Shown: positions 4,486-7,468 of the stretch, in pieces
Position numbering within the stretch: position 1 is the first letter of the stretch
How the letters are laid out: every line of letters starts with the position of its first letter
Assembly: GCA_964472715.1 (NCBI GenBank)
Contig: CAYYMT010000157.1
Span: 1-7,468, forward strand
Direction: 5' to 3'
Source of the DNA: JAFGTP01 sp964472715
Lineage (GTDB): Bacteria > Fidelibacterota > UBA2242 > JAFGTP01
Length of the DNA stretch: 7,468 nt
Made by a program: the position numbers and the translations under genes
The notes under the pieces: generated by a model
Told to the model about the DNA's origin: nothing
The model's input: only the letters and a program-made list of their open reading frames with translations
The model's database searches: none

Positions 4486-6771
4486 ATGAAAACTATTCAA
4501 CCTAAATGGACAGAAGAAAGAGAACGTGTTCTCAGGGATAGATACCTTTACAAAGAGGAAAAAACCTGGCAGGACCTTTCCGCCAGAATCGCGAAAAGCG
4601 TTAAAACAGATATTTATGACGATATATTAAATTTCAGGTTTCTTCCCGCCGGAAGAATTCTGTCGGGACTGGGTACAGAGACGGTTAAGACCTTTTTTAA
4701 TTGTTATGTGTTGGCTTTTGAAGACGTGGGTGATGGTGTGGACAGCCGTAGCGCGATCATGGATCTATTCACCCGTGTTTTTGAAATTAGCGCCAGAGGT
4801 GGTGGTGTCGGTATCAACTGGTCGCCATTGCGTCCCAAAAACAGTAAAATAACCAAAGTCAACGGCGAATCCTCCGGCTCTGTTTCCTGGATGGAATCTT
4901 TGAATGCTTTAGCGGGACGGATCAGTCAGGGCGGGTCCCGGCGCGGCGCTTATATGTTTGGCCTGGAAGCCTGGCATCCGGATATCGAAGAATTCATTAC
5001 CACCAAGCGTGACCTGTCTAAGCTGGAAAATGCGAATCTGTCTGTTTTTGTATCCGATGATTTTATGGAAGCGGTTAAAAATGATTGGGACTGGAATCTG
5101 GAATTTCCTGATCCCGCCCATGAAAAATATGATAGCGAATGGGATGGCGACCTCAAGGACTGGAAGGAAAAAGGATACCCGGTAAATCACTATAAAACCA
5201 TTAAAGCCAAACAGTTATTCAACCTCATTACCGACTATGCCCATAACAATGGCGAACCGGGATTAATATTTCTGGAACGCTATAATAAATATAATATTGC
5301 CAATGAAGACGAAAAAATAGTGGCCACCAATCCCTGTGGCGAGCAGGGTTTGTCTCCCAACTCTGTCTGTAATTTAGGGTCTGTCAACCTGACCCAATTT
5401 GTTGATGTGGACACCAGGGAAATACTTTACGACCAACTGAAAGAAACCGTGCATTCCGCCACTGAATTTCTGGATGAAATCATTGACATCAATCCCTATT
5501 ACCTGGATGTTACCCGGCAGCATCAACATAATTTTCGTAAGATCGGGCTGGGCATCATGGGACTGGCGGATTTCCTGATCCTGAAAAATATCGTTTATGG
5601 GTCTGAGGAATCTTTTCAGGTAATGTCGGAGGTTATGCGCTTTATTCAAAATGAAACCTTCCGCAAATCCGCCCTGCTGGCAAAAGAAAAAGGGCGGGCC
5701 CCGGTCTGGAAGGATTATATGCTGCACAATCCCTACATTCAGCAACTGGAAACCGATGTCAAACTCCTGATTGAACAATACGGCCTTCGCAATACCCGCT
5801 TGCTAACCGTCGCCCCAACCGGTTCCATCGGCATGCTGGCCGGTGTATCCTCGGGCGTGGAGCCTAATTTTGCTTTCGAACTGACCCGCGCCGACCGTTT
5901 GGGCGAACGTCGTGTTATTCACTGGCTACCGGAACAAAAAGAAACATTAGGCCTCAGTGACGATGTATTTGTGGAAGCTTCCCGGTTATCCTCCAAACAA
6001 CATGTCAAAATGCAGGCGACTATCCAAAAATTCGTTGACACCAGTATCAGCAAAACCATTAACGCCCCGGCCGAAGCCACCAAAGAGGACGCGCGGGATG
6101 TTTACCTCTATGCCTATGACCATGGCTGCAAAGGAATCACTTACTATCGTGACGGATCCCGTGTCGGGGTCCTTCGCAAAGAAGAAAAACAGGAAATGGA
6201 AAACGAGGTTTCCGAACTGGAGAAAATGTTCAAAGAAGCCGGACGGGAAGTCATCAATGATAAGATAAAAATCCCTCTGGAACCACCGGTGAAATTATAC
6301 AAGCGCCGCGACAACAAACATAAAAAATGGTACTTTTTCATCGCCTTTGCTGACCAGGCCTGTACCCGTCCTTTTGCTTTATTTATCAAGACCAACAACA
6401 GTGTCTCAAAGGACGTAGCCGACTGGATCATTTCCAAAATGGAACGTATGATGGCCAGGGAAGGCATTCATGAAGACCTGATCGATGAACAGGTGAAAAA
6501 ATATTCCGATCAGGATAATGTGGATAAAATCGCCCGTACAATTAGTATGTCCTTGCGTCATAATATACAAATCAAGCGAATTGTCGAAACATTAGGTAAG
6601 TGTGAGCCGGAATTTTCCTCGCTGTTGTTTCACATCAAAAAACTTTTGGAAAATTTTATTCCCGACGGGACTCCTATTAAAGGAACTTGTCCGGAATGTG
6701 GCTATGACCATTTGGTCTACCAGGAAGGCTGTATGTTGTGTCCCTCCTGTCAATGGTCAAAATGTGGTTAG
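4486..6771 (+). CDS. nrdJ: Adenosylcobalamin-dependent (class II) ribonucleotide reductase
   Basis: This 761-residue cytoplasmic enzyme reduces ribonucleotides to deoxyribonucleotides with a radical generated from adenosylcobalamin, so it needs no oxygen and no small subunit. No R2-type gene follows it. The N-terminus lacks an ATP-cone and leads straight into FLPAGRILSG (52-61). C73 (FFNCYV) and C295 (SVCNLGS) are the substrate-reducing cysteine pair; N282, C284 and E286 in NPCGE are the active-site Asn, radical Cys and Glu. Glycine-rich SARGGGVGINWS (102-113) and ISQGGSRRGA (146-155) and the phosphate-binding APTGSIGM (443-450) complete the barrel, which ends near 565. A linker (566-600) precedes an alpha/beta domain (about 603-725) seen in many NrdJ proteins, then a zinc ribbon with CPEC (735-738), C749 and CPSC (752-755). 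The terminal C755-x4-C760 pair probably relays electrons from thioredoxin. The gene stands alone between two terminators behind two NrdR boxes. No cobalamin riboswitch was recognised in the leader. Confidence 0.93.
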   Translation: MKTIQPKWTEERERVLRDRYLYKEEKTWQDLSARIAKSVKTDIYDDILNFRFLPAGRILSGLGTETVKTFFNCYVLAFEDVGDGVDSRSAIMDLFTRVFEISARGGGVGINWSPLRPKNSKITKVNGESSGSVSWMESLNALAGRISQGGSRRGAYMFGLEAWHPDIEEFITTKRDLSKLENANLSVFVSDDFMEAVKNDWDWNLEFPDPAHEKYDSEWDGDLKDWKEKGYPVNHYKTIKAKQLFNLITDYAHNNGEPGLIFLERYNKYNIANEDEKIVATNPCGEQGLSPNSVCNLGSVNLTQFVDVDTREILYDQLKETVHSATEFLDEIIDINPYYLDVTRQHQHNFRKIGLGIMGLADFLILKNIVYGSEESFQVMSEVMRFIQNETFRKSALLAKEKGRAPVWKDYMLHNPYIQQLETDVKLLIEQYGLRNTRLLTVAPTGSIGMLAGVSSGVEPNFAFELTRADRLGERRVIHWLPEQKETLGLSDDVFVEASRLSSKQHVKMQATIQKFVDTSISKTINAPAEATKEDARDVYLYAYDHGCKGITYYRDGSRVGVLRKEEKQEMENEVSELEKMFKEAGREVINDKIKIPLEPPVKLYKRRDNKHKKWYFFIAFADQACTRPFALFIKTNNSVSKDVADWIISKMERMMAREGIHEDLIDEQVKKYSDQDNVDKIARTISMSLRHNIQIKRIVETLGKCEPEFSSLLFHIKKLLENFIPDGTPIKGTCPECGYDHLVYQEGCMLCPSCQWSKCG

Positions 6772-6788
6772 TTAACTCCGTTCACTTA

Positions 6789-6819
6789 GCAAAAGCCCTG
6801 TTCCGGACAGGGTTTTTGC
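6789..6819 (+). terminator. Intrinsic terminator after nrdJ
   Basis: A 13-bp stem, GCAAAAGCCCTGT (6789-6801) with ACAGGGTTTTTGC (6807-6819), closes a 5-base loop; one pair is G-T. The five Ts of the right arm follow directly on the GC-rich half and can act as the U tract. It starts 17 bp after the reductase stop and isolates that gene from the downstream module. Confidence 0.85.
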
Positions 6820-6934
6820 ATATTAACAATCTAATCCTTTTTAATTTTTTCAGAACATAAATAATTCCTTACCACAGTCCAAATGTAAAACTTTAGGTTG
6901 CTTTTGCTGACCATTAACCAGTAAATTAGCCACA

Positions 6935-7327
6935 ATGCAAAACAAGAAAATCAAATTATCAATTTTAACTCTCGCTTTGATCATTTATATGTTCCATGAT
7001 TTTCTTCCCTACCATAACCATGGCGCCAATCATTTCCTTAAACCGGGCACAAGTCAGAACCTTACCAATACAGTCGAAAATGACAATGAATGTGACGGCC
7101 ATGAAATGTGTGTCACCTGTATGCTAAAGGTCAGAAACCAATTTCAGCATAATCACCAGGAAATTGATTTTCATGCCGCCGCCACAAAATTGATGCTAAC
7201 AATTAAGAATGTTAAACTGCCAAAGCATTTATATGCCTATTCATATCAAACTGGCAAAATCCATATATTAAAATCCAAATTCACAAAACTGCCCCATTCC
7301 CTGCGGGCCCCACCGATTATCGTGTAA
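6935..7327 (+). CDS. Small Cys/His-rich exported or membrane-anchored protein, unknown function
   Basis: A 130-residue protein without a confident family. Three lysines and a hydrophobic run (about 7-25, KLSILTLALIIYMFHDFLP) form an uncleaved signal anchor or signal peptide, so the rest is probably periplasmic. Candidate metal ligands cluster after it: HNHGANH (27-33), C53-x-x-HEMC-x-x-C (53-62), and HNH (73-75) with a further His at 80. The C-terminus ends in SLRAPPIIV. Small proteins with His/Cys clusters and a terminal L-R-A-P-P are, from memory, common in Bacteroidota ahead of outer-membrane receptors or metal-efflux genes; this link is inference. An in-frame stop at 6908 leaves the ATG at 6935 as the only sensible start, and it has no Shine-Dalgarno. 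A weak TTGCTT (6898-6903) / TAAATT (6922-6927) pair lies very close to the ATG. The next gene, also exported, starts 76 bp downstream. Confidence 0.6.
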   Translation: MQNKKIKLSILTLALIIYMFHDFLPYHNHGANHFLKPGTSQNLTNTVENDNECDGHEMCVTCMLKVRNQFQHNHQEIDFHAAATKLMLTIKNVKLPKHLYAYSYQTGKIHILKSKFTKLPHSLRAPPIIV

Positions 7328-7346
7328 CTTCATCACAACATTTTTT

Positions 7347-7368
7347 TTGACTGGTTAGTCAACCGGTT
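7347..7368. repeat. Overlapping inverted repeats between the last two genes
   Basis: TTGACT-GGTT-AGTCAA (7347-7362) is a perfect 6-bp hairpin with a 4-base loop. It overlaps GGTT-N4-AACC (7353-7364) and the 8-base palindrome AACCGGTT (7361-7368). A T run (7341-7348) precedes rather than follows it on this strand, so it is a poor + strand terminator. It could be an operator or an RNA hairpin in the leader of the gene at 7404; the function is unknown. Confidence 0.4.
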
Positions 7369-7403
7369 ATTGTCAATCTGCAATTTTAAAGAAGGTTACA
7401 ACG

Positions 7404-7468
7404 ATGATAAGATATCTGATTTCAATTCTTTATTTGTTGGCGATTATAAATTTTGCCAACGGTCAACA
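7404..7468 (+). CDS. Start of an exported protein (signal peptide only, 3' truncated by window edge)
   Basis: Only 21 codons are in the window. They encode MIRYLISILYLLAIINFANGQ, a short basic start, a long hydrophobic core and a small-residue end (ANG-Q) that looks like a signal peptidase I cleavage site with the mature protein starting at or near Gln. This pattern is common for outer-membrane receptors and other envelope proteins of the FCB group. GAAGG at 7391-7395 is a ribosome site eight bases before the ATG. The gene probably belongs with the Cys/His-rich small protein upstream. The mature protein is not visible, so its family cannot be named. Confidence 0.65.
   Translation, partial: MIRYLISILYLLAIINFANGQ

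Noticed and set aside
4486..6771. Class I large subunit (NrdA/NrdE) instead of class II
   Set aside because: There is no ATP-cone, no adjacent small-subunit gene, and the barrel motifs plus C-terminal zinc ribbon fit NrdJ.

Overview
All seven supportable genes lie on the + strand, and two are cut by the window edges. The GC content looks moderate to low by eye (not counted), and the intergenic gaps are very AT-rich. There is no rRNA, tRNA, CRISPR array or transposase to place the organism. Several traits together suggest a Gram-negative bacterium, possibly of the FCB group (Bacteroidota, Calditrichota and relatives): an MFSD1-like transporter, a class II ribonucleotide reductase with a C-terminal zinc ribbon, a Cys/His-rich small protein ending in an L-R-A-P-P motif just before a secreted protein, and some genes without a clear Shine-Dalgarno. 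This placement is inference only.

Layout. Positions 1-480 hold the C-terminal third of an M20-family amidohydrolase, followed 4 bp later by an alanine racemase-family gene (485-1636); the two look translationally coupled. After a 95-bp gap comes a two-gene lysis-type cassette: a glycoside hydrolase 108 muramidase (1732-2687 covers both genes; the enzyme is 1732-2247) overlapping by 4 bp a three-transmembrane-type holin (2244-2687). No phage structural, replication or integrase gene lies beside it. A 216-bp AT-rich gap with a plausible promoter leads to a 12-TM major facilitator (2904-4289) that closely resembles animal lysosomal MFSD1, a dipeptide transporter. This unit ends in a strong intrinsic terminator (4307-4343).

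The next unit is a single gene, an adenosylcobalamin-dependent (class II) ribonucleotide reductase (4486-6771). Its leader carries two NrdR-box-like sites exactly 31 bp apart, and it ends in its own intrinsic terminator (6789-6819). The window closes with a small exported or membrane-anchored Cys/His-rich protein (6935-7327) and the signal-peptide start of a further exported protein (7404 to the edge).

How the genes may work together. The amidohydrolase, racemase, muramidase, holin and possible dipeptide carrier all could act on peptidoglycan or its fragments, so a wall-turnover neighbourhood is conceivable, but the sequence does not prove a common operon. The ribonucleotide reductase is an independent dNTP-supply unit probably under NrdR control. 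The last two genes start a separate envelope or metal-related module.
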